Notes: generated by a model not told the origin, from the sequence alone. A stretch of DNA of 37,639 bases from Didymodactylos carnosus (GCA_905250885.1 CAJNOQ010001002.1:1-37639), one strand, 5' to 3'. Positions 22,681 through 33,728 are shown, counted from the first letter of the stretch. Numbers and translations are program-made.

Positions 22681-24911
22681 ATGGCAAAGAATAGACGGGA
22701 ATGTGTAGTAATTGCCCGTTGTTCTTCATGTTGGATAAAAAACGAATTATTTATTTGTAATCATTGTGAAGAAGTTATATGTGATATCTGTGTTACAAAA
22801 CATGAGAAATTATTGAATAAGAAACTAGAAGACTGTTGGAATAAATGTCAAGAAAAATATGCTGCTATTGATCAATTATCAGGTTTATATAAAAAAGAAG
22901 CAAGAAATTTTTAAAAAATAAATCCTCTTAAAATAAATCATATAATTGATATCTGTACTGGAAGAAAGAAAGTGCTCTGTTTGTTATTTTTTCTTATCAG
23001 AAGATAGCTAATATCTAGTCACATTGATGCTGTTTTGTTTCTTTCCCAAAGATTTGTATGAGAACGAATTATCAGCCATAGAGAACGAACTTGTCAAAGT
23101 ACGAACTGATGTCAATATACGTGCAAATACTTTGCTACAATTAATTAAAAATGAACGTGATGCTTTATTAACAAAAATAGATAACTGTTTAAAATGTCTT
23201 TCATCATCGTACGTATAATACAAATACAGTCGTGCGATAGTGCTTGACTCTTTTTATAATTTTATTGCAGTTTCAAACATGGTGATATTCAACAAAAATA
23301 TGAGTCAATACGTCAAAGATTGAGTCAAGTATTTGGGTATGTAAGGACAGTTATTTTCGCAAAAAGATAGACTATAATAGATGTTCATGTTTCAGAACTA
23401 CAAATACATCACACAATAATGAAGATATAATTTTGGAAATGAATGATTTGTTGAAACAAATAGCTGAAAGAGAAGAGCAAATGCAAACAAATCCGATCAA
23501 GGTAATTAGAAAAAAAGGCTTACTTCTATGGCGCTATCACTAATACAGGAATTTTCTCATAAAAGTATCCATGTGAATAAAACAGCTATCCTTGTATAAA
23601 AACTCTGTTTCATCTATCATACTGCTCATAGTTTTTTTAGTATCCATCGTTAACTGCATGTAGTTCATTGCAATTGTCAAAAATTTTTGGTGAATTGCGT
23701 TTTATATCAAAAACACTAACTGAAAGTTCGACATACGAAAATACTCATGTTCTTACTAATGGGTCATATAATAGAGAATACAATGAAAATGGCGAAAATG
23801 AACAACGAGAACAACGTTTTGTTGAACGTCCAGAAATCGTGAGAATGAAGATTTAACATTGGTAGGCTAGCATAATATAATTTTTTGTATACTTTCAGAA
23901 ATCACGATTACTCTCTGCATCATGTTCGTTATCATCTTCAACAACAGCGATTACAAAAACAACGACAAAAACACCACTAGAAACAATGCAGTGTATGTGG
24001 TCCGTCGATTTTCGTACTGTTCCACATTTTTTATGCATTGTATCAAAAAAGAATGATTTATTGTTTTCTTGTGATCGCCATGGAATTGTTGGACTTTACC
24101 AGTTTCATGATCATCAATTTAATGTACAACCACGGCCATTACGCACATTTCAATTAGAAACTTATGTTAAACAATTAATTGTCGAAGCATTCACAGTTTA
24201 TACGCCATTCATCATTGTTGCTGCTCATAAAACGGACCAAACCGATACATGTACTATTTATGTGTTTGATCATCGTGGTGTACCAGTTCATGAGGGTATT
24301 CATCAAAAATTTCCTATACGTCATCTGTTAGCTGATATTGAATTGAATTGTTTATGGTAAGTTGTTTCTTATGCTGTGTACATAATGCTCAAACATCATG
24401 ATTTTACTCTAGGGGTATCGATCGACATCAACATTGTGTATATCATTCGGTTTTAATAGATCAATCACAAAAAATTGAATTATCATTGTCGTCGCGACAA
24501 ACGTTTTTATCATTCTTTGGTAAAGAATTTGAACCAATAAAAATATGTCAAAATAAAACATCCATTGGAATATTAGATAAAAAAAATCAATCACTACATA
24601 TTTATGATAAGAGAACAAAACAAAAAATAGATGAGATACAAAATCAATTTCGCTCAAAAGGTACTTATCGACTTTGGAATATGTTATTATGTGAAGATAA
24701 TTGCGTGGTATTAAAATTAGATGAAGAAATCGAACCTCATTCAAATCCCACATCAATAAATCATATAATTTTACAACTGGATGAACATGGATGTCCAACG
24801 AAACAAATCGAACAAATAAATGTTTATGGAATAACGTTAACACCAGATAATGGAATTATTCTCGGATGTAAGAAACGAAATGATATAGGATCAATTGAAT
24901 TTTATAAATAG
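22681..24911 (+). CDS. TRIM-like protein without RING: B-box, coiled coil, C-terminal propeller
   Basis: Seven exons: 22681-22882, 23052-23208, 23271-23336, 23396-23501, 23641-23838, 23899-24356 and 24413-24911, joining to about 561 residues. The B-box zinc finger is at residues 14-41 (C14, C17, C26, C29, C34, C37, H41). A charged helical, probably coiled-coil region follows (about 45-175), then a polar linker. A C-terminal half from about residue 270 has beta-propeller character, with repeated short blocks such as MWSVDFRTVPHFLCI, IYVFDHRGVPVHEG and PIRHLLADIELNCLWGI. The gene at 34053 shares the architecture and many of these blocks, so the two are tandem paralogues. TRIM proteins normally start with a RING that gives ubiquitin-ligase activity. 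Here translation starts just before the B-box and no RING exon is seen upstream, so the product may act as a regulator or scaffold. Donor GTTTAT at 22883 is weak. The acceptor-like AG at 22661-22662 lies in frame 18 nt before the ATG, so an additional 5' exon is possible. Confidence 0.85.
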
Positions 24912-24977
24912 CAGACATGAATTTTCTTTTCTTTCAAAGAGAATTTTTTTTATTCTATATAATCTGATCTGAAATCG

Positions 24978-24983
24978 AATAAA
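24978..24983 (+). terminator. Polyadenylation signal of the RING-less TRIM-like gene
   Basis: AATAAA lies 67 nt downstream of the stop codon on the coding strand. Confidence 0.6.
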
Positions 24984-25235
24984 CATTTTTAGTTTTCATC
25001 TGTTAGATGTAAGCAGTGAAAAACAGTTCTACATTTAAAATCAGTAAACTAAAATCTAAGAATTCAATAGTAATCCATTTTCGAAATAATGGTCAACTGT
25101 TTGTTGAAATAGAATGCTAGTCGTACTTGTTTTTATAATTCGTCAGATTTTTCAAATTCGAAACTTTTTTTTCAACTTTCATTCTAGCACTGCTGAAACA
25201 GTAACTTCTCTAACTAAGAAAGCAATCCCTTCCGG

Positions 25236-25442
25236 TTATTCGAACGGTGAAAAACTTTTTGCATTATTGTAATTACGTTTCGATAAATGCGTATACATCT
25301 CATTCTCTGCGTGTTTTAGATCTTTATAGTTTTTTGGGTGTATGGCTTTTGCTTTTTTTTCTCTGTCGAGATCAGGATGTAATATGTATATAGGCCGTTT
25401 GCGTCCAATGTATTTTTGTAACAATGAATTATCTTTATCTAA
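25236..25442 (-). pseudogene. Orphan exon-like reading frame, unknown family
   Basis: On the minus strand an acceptor-like TTTTTAATAG is followed by 68 codons and a TAA. The peptide is non-repetitive and charged (GRKRPIYILHPDLDREKKAK, then HAENEMYTHLSKRNYNNAK), unlike the low-complexity frames around it. It looks like the last exon of a gene, but no matching upstream exon is apparent between 25450 and 25900. It is either a gene fragment or a chance frame. Confidence 0.3.
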
Positions 25443-26079
25443 CTATTAAAAACGAACAATATTATACACATGAGCCTTGTTTTTATTTTAAGCGGAGAAA
25501 CTAACCCTATCGCATCACGTCCCGTGACAAAGAAAAAAAGCGGATGTGATGTAAGCCTTTTGGTAGTGAAATTTTTGGAGAATGTGCTTTCTCTTTACTG
25601 CTTTCTCTAATCTTCTAGACAGACTTGGCCCTCAAAAAATCGGGAGAAAGTCCTGTGATGGTTATGATACGCTAGGACTAAGTGTCGAACTTTCTGTTGT
25701 CCATTATAGACTAGTGCCTCTGTGGTGAATAAATATGATCAAGAAAATAAAAAGCGCTTAATGTTGTGAGTGTTCATTATATACAATGTATAGGAGCATT
25801 GCGCTTTTGCATATCTCATTTTATTTAAAATGGATCTAGATAAAATAAAATACATTAAAAAGCTAACATGACTTTTCACTGTAAAGTATTCTTGAAAGAA
25901 AAAAATGTAAGACTTCAACATAGATTTTGATGAAGCTTAAGTTAAGTTTATTCACGAAAAGTGAGATACATGAGAGTTTCTTGACCTATAATAACAATGA
26001 CTCAAGTCAAACAGTAGAAATTGAGTCTTTGAATAGTAAACAAAATGTAAAGAAAATTGTTCACTCAAGCTCTTGCAAC

Positions 26080-26160
26080 ATCTTGAATGGATTCACTCAA
26101 GGTCTTGAAATTTCTGTTCCCAAGATCTTGAGTGAAAGATTCAAGAATCCAAGATCTTGT
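26080..26160. repeat. CACTCAAGRTCTTG inverted repeat
   Basis: CACTCAAGGTCTTG and CAAGATCTTGAGTG face each other with one mismatch around a short loop. Related TCAAG/CTTGA words extend on both sides from 25980 to 26160. It is probably a small foldback. The open frame across it (25927-26211) is explained by these repeats rather than by protein coding. Confidence 0.5.
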
Positions 26161-26302
26161 CTTCTTGGTACTTTTTACACTACAAGAAATTTCACTAGGG
26201 CAGAGAAATAGAGAACCAATATATACTGTAAGATTGGAGATTCTTTATGCAAAATGCTCGTTGAATTTCAAAGAGTACCTATAGGAATTTCTCGAGAATT
26301 TC

Positions 26303-26575
26303 CCAGTTTATAGAAAATCGAATTTCCAGATCCTTGGAAATTATTTATAGAAATTCGATTGCTTTTTCTATAACTGGAAAACCATCGGGGATTTTCGAGT
26401 TTATAGAAAATCCTCAGCGATTCTCCCCTTTATAGAAAATCAAATTTATAGAGATTCAAGTCAATTTTCTATAAAGTAGAAAATCAACATTTTCTAGAAA
26501 GGTGGAAATTCGTCGAGAAATTTCTATAAATTAGAAAATCTCCGGCGATTTTTTGGTCGATTTTCTATAAACTGG
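26303..26575. mobile_element. Foldback element built from TTTATAGAAAATC units
   Basis: The ends are a perfect 19 bp inverted repeat, CCAGTTTATAGAAAATCGA at 26303-26321 and its complement at 26557-26575. Between them the core word TTTATAGAAA or its complement occurs about nine times in both orientations. It has no coding capacity. This looks like a compound foldback or MITE made by repeated inverted duplication of one short unit. Confidence 0.75.
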
Positions 26576-27465
26576 AAATGAATTCAGGATTACAGTGTAG
26601 AGAAGAACAAATGAAAAAAAAACAAATAAAAAGAAAAAAGAAAAATAATAACACCGATGATAAACTACCGTTCAAAATTCAACATCTAGATGTACTCAAA
26701 TTACAAATAACTCCGTACCAAATTCAAATAATTTCCATTTTAACAGTTGGTTCGTTTGTGGAATATTAGACAATTAGAATTGAACAAAATATTTTCCCTT
26801 TTCGGCTGTTTTTGATTTGTGCATCAAACTAACCCTGTATAATGCAGACATCCAATAGAAACTTGACATCCAATGTAACCATAGTATTCAACTTTATCAC
26901 TATAATAAGGAATCATGAGCAAATTTTATCTAATGTCCAAAACACACTTTAATTATGGCCGGAGTCGACCGGATAACTTGGAAGCAGAGAGAATAAAGTT
27001 AATTTCGCAGTAAATTTTCTGGAAAGCAGAAGAAGTCTCCTATCGGAGCTCCGCTGATTATGGCACAGCAATCTATGTGTTAATTCCATAATTATCTCAG
27101 TGTATTACATGCTGTGAAGATAAAGATGAATGATAATCTGATTATGTATTATATGAAAGGCCATAATAAATTGATTAATAGACTGGTATGAAACAGGAGA
27201 AGTCTTATTCCATCTAATATATGTAAGGTGTTACACACATGTGTTAGATGTGCTTGGATATACTTCATATATCTTTCAGATTTCTTTAAATGTACTTTAT
27301 GTGCTTCTATATGCCTAGAAATCTAAATTTGTCTTCCATTTTTCGTGTTTTCCTCATGATAAAATCGAAAAGAGATATGTCGCGTTTTAGAGGCGGCGGA
27401 GCATCATGAAACTAGGTGAGGCTCAGTATTTTTTTCTTCTCACATCGAACTTTTATCAAAGCGTC
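26576..27465. other. No gene seen
   Basis: Between the foldback element and the Penelope-like fragment I see only AT-rich sequence, a Lys-rich chance frame after 26578, and a short palindrome CCGGAGTCGACCGG near 26960. Confidence 0.5.
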
Positions 27466-28033
27466 AAGCGCAATATAAGTCTTCTTTTTATTCAATTCAA
27501 CAATAAATTTGATCAGATTAGATATATTGCTAGCATAAATGGCTATGCATTGTCATTTGTTGACATACGAATTGGAACAGGGCTTACAAAATGGTTTGGA
27601 AAAGATAAGGGTGAAAAGAAAGACATAAATGCACCTATCATAGGACCTGACAAGAAACGGATCTACAGGAAAATCCCATATACTGAGAACTATACATAAA
27701 CTCTGAAAAAGAGACTGACGCAGTTTTCGGGGAAAGTTCGGCCAGATATCGATTAGCGATTTGTCTCAAAGTCTCCACCAGCTATACAAGCTTTCTTTCA
27801 AACGAAAGATAAAATTCCAAAGTACCTCCAGTCAGATAGTCTATCTGGCCGAATGTAGTTATTGTAAGGATAGTTATGTGGGAAAAGCAGAATGCGAGGG
27901 TCGTCGTACACTCCAGGAACATGGTGCTCCTAAAGACTTGTTTCAACAAGATGGTCTCAGTATACTCTCTGATGAAAAATCTGATGAAGATATGGAAAAG
28001 ATATTATCGAGTCAACGAATTGGTCCTATAACG
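27466..28033 (+). mobile_element. Penelope-like retroelement remnant (RT C-terminus plus GIY-YIG-type end), frameshifted
   Basis: A frame through 27499-27699 reads FDQIRYIASINGYALSFVD, then KIPYTENYT. Past a stop it continues in frame as KSPPAIQAFFQTKDKIPKYL, and after a +1 shift near 27825 as IVYLAECSYCKDSYVGKAE, then RRTLQEH. The order (helical block with NGY, IPYTE motif, F-x-x-KDKIP, then VY-x-x-x-C-x-x-C-x-x-x-YVG and R-x-L-x-EH) matches the C-terminal end of Penelope-like elements that carry a GIY-YIG endonuclease. The catalytic RT core is not present. At least one stop and one frameshift make it a dead fragment. The family call rests on motif memory, not on a search. Confidence 0.6.
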
Positions 28034-29815
28034 GGTGGCACAGAATAAAATGCTTTTGTTATTCGTTTTCGAGGCACTTCGCAGTAGTCCAAAGAGTTGG
28101 TTCTAGGCTCAATCGATAGAGAATTGAATTCTCTACAAAACCTGCTATTTGAATCTCCGAGAGCATTTTTCTCGTTTGAACACCATTCAAAATATTGAAG
28201 AATGCTGAGTTGTCAAACTGCGACACACTGAAAGTAGAAAAACATTTACCTTGATCCAAAAAGAGATTTTATAAGAATTTTGAAGACATTAGGAGATTCA
28301 CCGAAAAATTCTGCCTCTTCCCACATATTGTTCGAAATTTTGCAGTTAAATCGTCTAGGAAAATTTCTCTGTGCAAAAAAATGATAACTCTTAAAAAAGC
28401 TAACTTTTGAACCTATTTTTAACAGACTTTAGTTTTTTGGCTATAAAAGCAGTAAAACGTTCTGAATCCAAGGTTTTAGTCTTATTATCTCACACAGAAT
28501 TAAATTCTACGTCTTTTGATATATAAACAAAGTTTTCAATTGAAACCGTTAATTAAAAAAGTTAATTTAAGGGCCCCCTGCCCTAGAAATTATCTCCGAC
28601 ACCGTACATCCGATCTTGACGAAACTTTCCATACATGTTTGAGTTAATGAGTTACGGGAATGAAAAAACTTTTTGTCGCCAAGTCTTACCGTTCAGGGAT
28701 GTTCCAGAGATCAAGGTTCAAAAAGGACGCTGAAGTGTTTCCCAAGATTTTTTAATATACTTCAAGCTGGAGAGTTCGGGTTTGTTTTCTTTTAAGCTAG
28801 ACACCTAACTACATGGTCTGACCGGCGCCGATTTTTCAATTAAGCCTTTATTGGTTTTCCAGACAACACAAAACCTCCAAAACGCGAAAAAGCCTTCGGG
28901 ATTTTCTAAAAATCCTTAATTTGATAAAAAGCTAAAACCTAATTGAAAAATCAGCGCCGGTCATTCGATGTAGTTTCTTTTCCTCTTTTAAACAAAAAAA
29001 AATAAACTCTCTATGACAAACCGCTATAAAAAAATGTTGGGAAATACTTCAGGTGTAACTCTTATATAGAGAAAACGCTGTATTAAACGCTGTATGAAAT
29101 ACTCAATTTTAGAACTTCTAGAAAAATGCTTGTAAGTATTTGATGTAAGATCATACAGAGCTGCACGAGGTCTTATTTTGATCAGAAACGCTTGCTTTAC
29201 AAATCTGTGTGTTTAGAAAAATTTTAATTGCATAAATATCCAGGAAAAAACTATTATTTCAAGACCTGGTTTTTCGAGGCTCCTAGAAAACTTGCTCAAA
29301 ATCCGCGAAAAATCACTTTTGTAACCAAAAGCGATAAAGATTCTGAAAGTAGACACTGCGGGCTATTTTCCCATGTGCTTATCTCAAAACCGATTTTTTG
29401 ACCGAAAATCACCATTTCTGAGGGGCCCTTAATTTGAAAAAATTGAAAAGCCAGTTGGGAACTAATTATGAGTCCAGCTGACGTAGCAAAAACATGGTAG
29501 AAGTTGTAAATGAGTAAGATCGATAAAGCATAAAATTCTATCTTTGTACGTAGAAAAATTAACTAGTGAATCTCAGACAATGGGTTAAAAATCTCAAAAA
29601 AGAAGATGACAAAAGCACGTCGCAGTTCGACAACTCAGCACCATCCAATATTTTGAATGATGCTCAAATGAGAAAATGTTATCAGAGATTGAAACAGCAG
29701 GTTTGTAGCGAATTCAGTTCTCTATCGAATAAGCCTAGGACCAACTCTTTTGACTACTGCGAAGTGCCTCGAAAACGAAGAACAAAAGTGGTCATTTTAT
29801 TCTGCGCCACTCGTT
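28034..29815. mobile_element. 1.8 kb nested foldback, at least three pairs of inverted arms
   Basis: Three inverted pairs share a centre near 28.9-29.0 kb. Outer: 28034-28225 pairs with about 29620-29815, roughly 80% identical by eye, e.g. CTACTGCGAAGTGCCTCGAA on both. Middle: TTAATTTAAGGGCCCC (about 28562) pairs with GGGGCCCTTAATTT (about 29424). Inner: about 28725-28850 pairs with 28938-29065, e.g. TGACCGGCGCYGATTTTTCA. No complete gene lies inside. Both outer arms encode a similar short peptide (SQFDNSA, NILN, RK), so they derive from a once-coding or repeated sequence. The left arm abuts the Penelope-like fragment. Confidence 0.75.
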
Positions 29816-30542
29816 AGTCAACAAACATCGAGCAGTTGCAACATTGTACTCTACAAATCCAAGACGATCATCTAGAATACGAGATCAGCAGTCTCTATTA
29901 ACTTTTCAAATAAAATTGTCTCAACAACTTACTAATCAGGTTTCTAACAAAATGTATGATTCATAAGCATGGCTCAATACCAAATTTTTTTGAGTGTTCG
30001 ACCCAAAGCCTATCCTTCGCCTGCCAATCCTGAATGAAGTTTGTGACATGAAAACGAGATAATGTGCTGCCAATTCAAAAAGACAGCATGATTTTTGTTT
30101 CCGTTCTTTTGGGCATGGTTGGATATAGCTCATCGACTTACCTAGAAAAAAACCAATTTAAGATTTTTCAACGTCATTTTTAGATGAAAAAATTGAAAAA
30201 TACTGATATTTTAAACTGCAGGAAATAACGGTGAAATTTCCATGCTTGATCATCTTTGGAAATCCCCAAACCTTTTTTTTTCTTATTTTGCATCGAAAAC
30301 TGAGTCTGGAAAGCTAGTTTTGGGAATATTACAAGCTAAAACGGACTCAGAATCTGCGAAGCACGAGCAGAATGGTAAAACGGTCAATTTAACAAACCTA
30401 TGTAGCCCTACGATTTTGGAGATAAAATTCTTTCTTTTACTTCATTCTGATTGTGGTACTTGTGGAAAAAAGGTTAAGCATCCTTTTTCGGAAAACTTTG
30501 TTTCGTTGCCGAGAAATTCAATTTTTTCGAAATCAGTGAGAA
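29816..30542. other. No supported gene; lead-in to a duplicated segment
   Basis: An open frame from 30242 runs to 30655 without exon-like structure, and its 3' part is the copy of the right-edge repeat. A zinc-ribbon-like CGTCGKK stands alone and I give it no weight. Confidence 0.4.
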
Positions 30543-30669
30543 GCTCTCTGTCGAGAATTTATTTTCAGAGAATACTTTTTGCACGTTATCAGTTCTTTGT
30601 TTATGCTTACAATCATTCTCCCGAAAAGGCGAACTTTTTGTTTCAATATGACTGATAACTAAACCCTTC
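30543..30669 (+). repeat. 127 bp perfect repeat, copy 1
   Basis: The stretch from GCTCTCTGTCGAGAATTTAT to ACTGATAACTAAACCCTTC is identical to 37513-37639 in the same orientation, 6970 bp away. Homology in this copy may extend past 30669, but the second copy is cut by the window edge. Confidence 0.95.
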
Positions 30670-30813
30670 CGCCATGTTCTAGGCAGAGGAAGGCGTAGAA
30701 GTTGAGCAAAAAATTGATGTAACGACTTTCTGAAATTTGTGTTCGTCCTGCTTTTCTAGATATATGTTATTTCTTACATTACTTTTTTAGTGTAGTTAGT
30801 GGATGATGATAGA

Positions 30814-30828
30814 GTATTTTTTTAGATA
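30814..30828 (+). promoter_or_regulatory. Acceptor-like site 3 nt before the decayed RING reading frame
   Basis: GAGTATTTTTTTAG is followed by ATA and ATG. It is the same close acceptor-start spacing as in the KMT2C/D-like gene. Confidence 0.45.
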
Positions 30829-31373
30829 ATGCCACTCTATGCCGAAGACGTTATTCGTTGTCCATTATATTCAGCACATTTCTTTGATGATCCACGTGTG
30901 ATACCCTGCGGATGTGTTTTTTGTTTAAAATGTTGTTTAAGCTTACGTTGTATGACTAGCATTAGTTCATTCTCGATCAAGTGTCCTATCGATGGTGTTA
31001 TCCAAGATTTTCGAAATGAGGAAGGATTTATAAATAGTTTAATTGTTCATTCTGTTTTAAAAATGATGGTTAAACGATATATGATTAATCACTATGAAAA
31101 TTCAAGGATATTGTCAACGACAAGTAGAGTATGTCACACTTGTTCAATCGTACTAGAGTGTCAATACCTTGCACCTTTTGTAGCACTAGTCGAGTAATAT
31201 GTGAGCTAACAAGATCTCGAAGAACTGACGGATATTTTTCGAGGGAGAAGGGCTGGAAGGGCCAAAGTAAGTCTCTCGGTTACGCTTACCACGAAGAAGT
31301 AAAAAGTACTAGAGACTTCATTGTTGCGTCATACGAACAAACTTGGAAACCGCTTTCATTCGAATATAAATAA
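30829..31373 (+). pseudogene. Decayed TRIM-like copy: degenerate RING and frameshifted B-box
   Basis: The frame 30829-31197 aligns throughout with the RING region of the gene at 34053 (DPRVIPCGCVFCLKC against DPRQLQCGHSFCYIC; EGFINSLIVHSVLKMMVKRY against ELERSLVVDSFINEMVQYYL). Three of eight RING zinc ligands are changed: the second Cys is Tyr (CPLY), the His is Cys (PCGC), and the last Cys is Asp (CPID). A B-box start (CHTC) follows. Its next zinc pair (PCTFC) lies in a different frame at about 31170, and a later Cys is missing. No coiled coil or propeller follows before 34053. It is most likely a truncated pseudogene. A short expressed RING-like protein of 122 residues cannot be ruled out. 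Confidence 0.7.
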
Positions 31374-31869
31374 AGTTATGTTTTTTTGGATTTTGAGCTC
31401 ATCCAACACACTATCACAGAACGAGTGATATCTGCTGGTGCAGATAAGGTCCTCCAGTCAAAAATTCTTTGCGAATGTCAGAAGAGAAAATCTCATTTGC
31501 GGATAGAAGCTTTGCATATACTCTTTTCAACAGTATGAGAACGCTTGATAGTATTAGATAAGGTCAGATTTCGCTGTTCTGATCCCCCTAAAAACGCTTC
31601 AATTCAGAACTTATGGCCGAGGAAAACCCGTGTTCGGAATAATTTTTCCATGGGGCAACAAGGGTCTTTACATTCCTTCAGTAGGACTATCGATTGCATA
31701 TATTCAAACCTTCCCGACTCTAGGTCGTGTATAAAGTGGGCGGACCTGTGCGGAAGTATCCCCTAGCGCTTTATGGTGGTTCCACTTAAGAGACATAAAA
31801 GAAGTACTAGATATCATTTAAATCCCAATTTGAATTGATATTGGCTTTTAGTGGATGCGCGTTTTTGAT
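31374..31869. other. No gene seen
   Basis: This is a sequence of mixed composition between the RING remnant and the hAT-like element. A frame at 31545-31766 shows no recognisable domain or exon borders. Confidence 0.4.
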
Positions 31870-32354
31870 TAGGCCTGTAAAGTTCACGTTTCGTTCCTTG
31901 AACGTGAACACTAAAGCACTAGTGAACGTGAGCTTCTTTTATACTAACGGTGTTCATATTGTCTGAGGTAAATATATAATTCTGTTCTTGTACCGTAGTA
32001 AGAACATATATATTTCTACTTGGTCTTATTTAATCAACAGAAACTCTAGTGAACGATCAGATGGTCTGCTCAGAGCAGTGAGCAGGTTATTGGTAGCTAT
32101 TGATTCTCTAATCAAGATATTGATTCTTTCAAGAATATATCCTGAATATATCCTGACCACGAGACGAGTTTTTCCTGCAGCGGGACCGAGGTTCCTTGGT
32201 CCAAACCATTTCCGTAACTACATACTTTTTTCTTTGTCATATAAAATAAAGTTCAGGTTCGCCAGAATACTCACATTCACGTTCAAAGAACGTCAACGTG
32301 CGTTAACATTCACGTTCAAACGCTAAAAAGGAACACAGAATGTTTGCAGCCCTA
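31870..32354. mobile_element. hAT-like non-autonomous element, 485 bp
   Basis: The left end is TAGGCCTGTAAAGTTCACG. The right end, reverse-complemented, is TAGGGCTGCAAACATTCTG. The YAGGGNTGYAAA form is typical of hAT termini. The flanking 8-mers, TTTTTGAT at 31862-31869 and TTTTTTAT at 32355-32362, match at 7 of 8 positions, the duplication length expected for hAT. GAACGTGAA and its complement are repeated in subterminal clusters on both sides, a usual place for transposase-binding motifs. There is no transposase gene inside. Confidence 0.65.
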
Positions 32355-32714
32355 TTTTTTATCAGTCGTCATAAATTTCAAGAGTTATGTATAGCAGGAT
32401 AAAGTTTAATTCGAAACTTTCCCACCTATGGCAGCACTTAATGGTTAAGTTTTTCTGATCGAGTTGGCTTCCTTAAAGAATTAGCATTTCACTATTTTTC
32501 ACACCCCCTTCAGTAATACTTGAGACAAGCTAATGTTTTCCTGTTACCAGTCACTTCCGGGGCAAATTTCTGATTTAGTTCCTAACATAGTGTGCATCTG
32601 TTTTATAAAAGTTGCACAAGCATTGTTTTGACAAATCATCCAGTCAAGAATTTTATGAGAAAATGTAAAATCTTCATTGTAGGGAAAAGGACAAAAACAA
32701 AAAATCCTCAAAAA

Positions 32715-32759
32715 GCGGACAAATTGCGGATAAAACTACAGAAAGCGGAATTTGTCCGC
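32715..32759. repeat. Short hairpin, 11 bp perfect stem
   Basis: GCGGACAAATT at 32715-32725 pairs with AATTTGTCCGC at 32749-32759, with GCGG units repeated in the loop and flanks. Confidence 0.6.
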
Positions 32760-32892
32760 AAAATGCGGACCATCTGGCAACTCTGTTTACGACACATGAT
32801 TTAACTGTGTACATGTTTCAGGCAGAAATACATCTTTAGTGGGACAGGGATGGATCTAGCTTGTTTAAAACATTGTCATGTAGAATACACGT

Positions 32893-32912
32893 GTATATAT
32901 ATATATATATAT
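32893..32912. repeat. TA dinucleotide microsatellite
   Basis: About ten TA units follow ACACGTG. Confidence 0.9.
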
Positions 32913-33610
32913 ACAGACATCTACTCAGCTGTTTCTATACATCACATTCGAAAAAAACAACGGGAACACGAAAGGATACAATAGGATATATATGTGAAGA
33001 TAGAAAAAGAAAGACAAAATACGCTTATGTAGTGTTTGATGCAGTCCTAATAAAGTACGCGCTTGATCTCAAGAAACTCAAGCGCATAAATTCATTGAGT
33101 CAAGAAAATCAAGCACATGAGGCAAAAGAATTACTAAGGAGAGTCAATGAGATATTCAAGCACTTGCGACAAGAATTTCATGCGCACAAGTTTATTGAGA
33201 TACAAAACTTAAGCAGATGAGTTAAACAAGTTAAGAGCATGACTTCCAAAAAAATGTGTTTTACATGGGTAAGAAATCTCTCTGCGCCATGAGATTCTTA
33301 CTCAAGAAATTCAAGAAAGTCATGTGCTTGAGAAAAATTGTCGTATTAAATTTTTCAGAATAAAGTGGAACCTATGAACGCCTGATCATATTTATTGTTT
33401 TGCGCTGAGAAAAAGGCGAAAATCTTAGAAGAAAAGCAACGCTACTCCTTTTTACGCTTCTGAATATTCTAAGATTAGTGTGAGGACAGTTTTTACGTAT
33501 GCTGATTCTAAAATAAAAAAAATGCGTTCGTAATACGTGCTCGTGAAGAGAGATTGTCACTCTGAACGTCGCCCTCTTTCATCCCATCGTGAAACTCGAA
33601 TGGTCATCTC

Positions 33611-33728
33611 TCTCGATCGTTGTCTTCTTGTAGCTCCAATGTGCCAGAATCAATGTAAATTGACGTAGATAGTCTCTCCTTGGAGCTACTATTTGAAGCT
33701 AAAAGGAAACAACGTATCTCGATCGAGA
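33611..33728. repeat. Inverted repeat with GTAGCTCCAA arms
   Basis: TCTCGATCG then GTAGCTCCAA (33630-33639) faces TTGGAGCTAC (33680-33689) and then TCTCGATCGAGA. Partial pairing between them continues. It is probably a decayed foldback. Confidence 0.5.

Noticed and set aside
25927..26211. 94-codon plus-strand frame
   Set aside because: It runs through TCAAG/CTTGA inverted repeats, which account for its composition.
30242..30655. 137-codon plus-strand frame with CGTCGKK
   Set aside because: No second zinc pair, no exon borders, and its end is a duplicated non-coding repeat.
32861..33220. 119-codon frame with charged helical peptide
   Set aside because: Begins in a TA microsatellite and continues through TCAAG-type repeats; coding support is insufficient.
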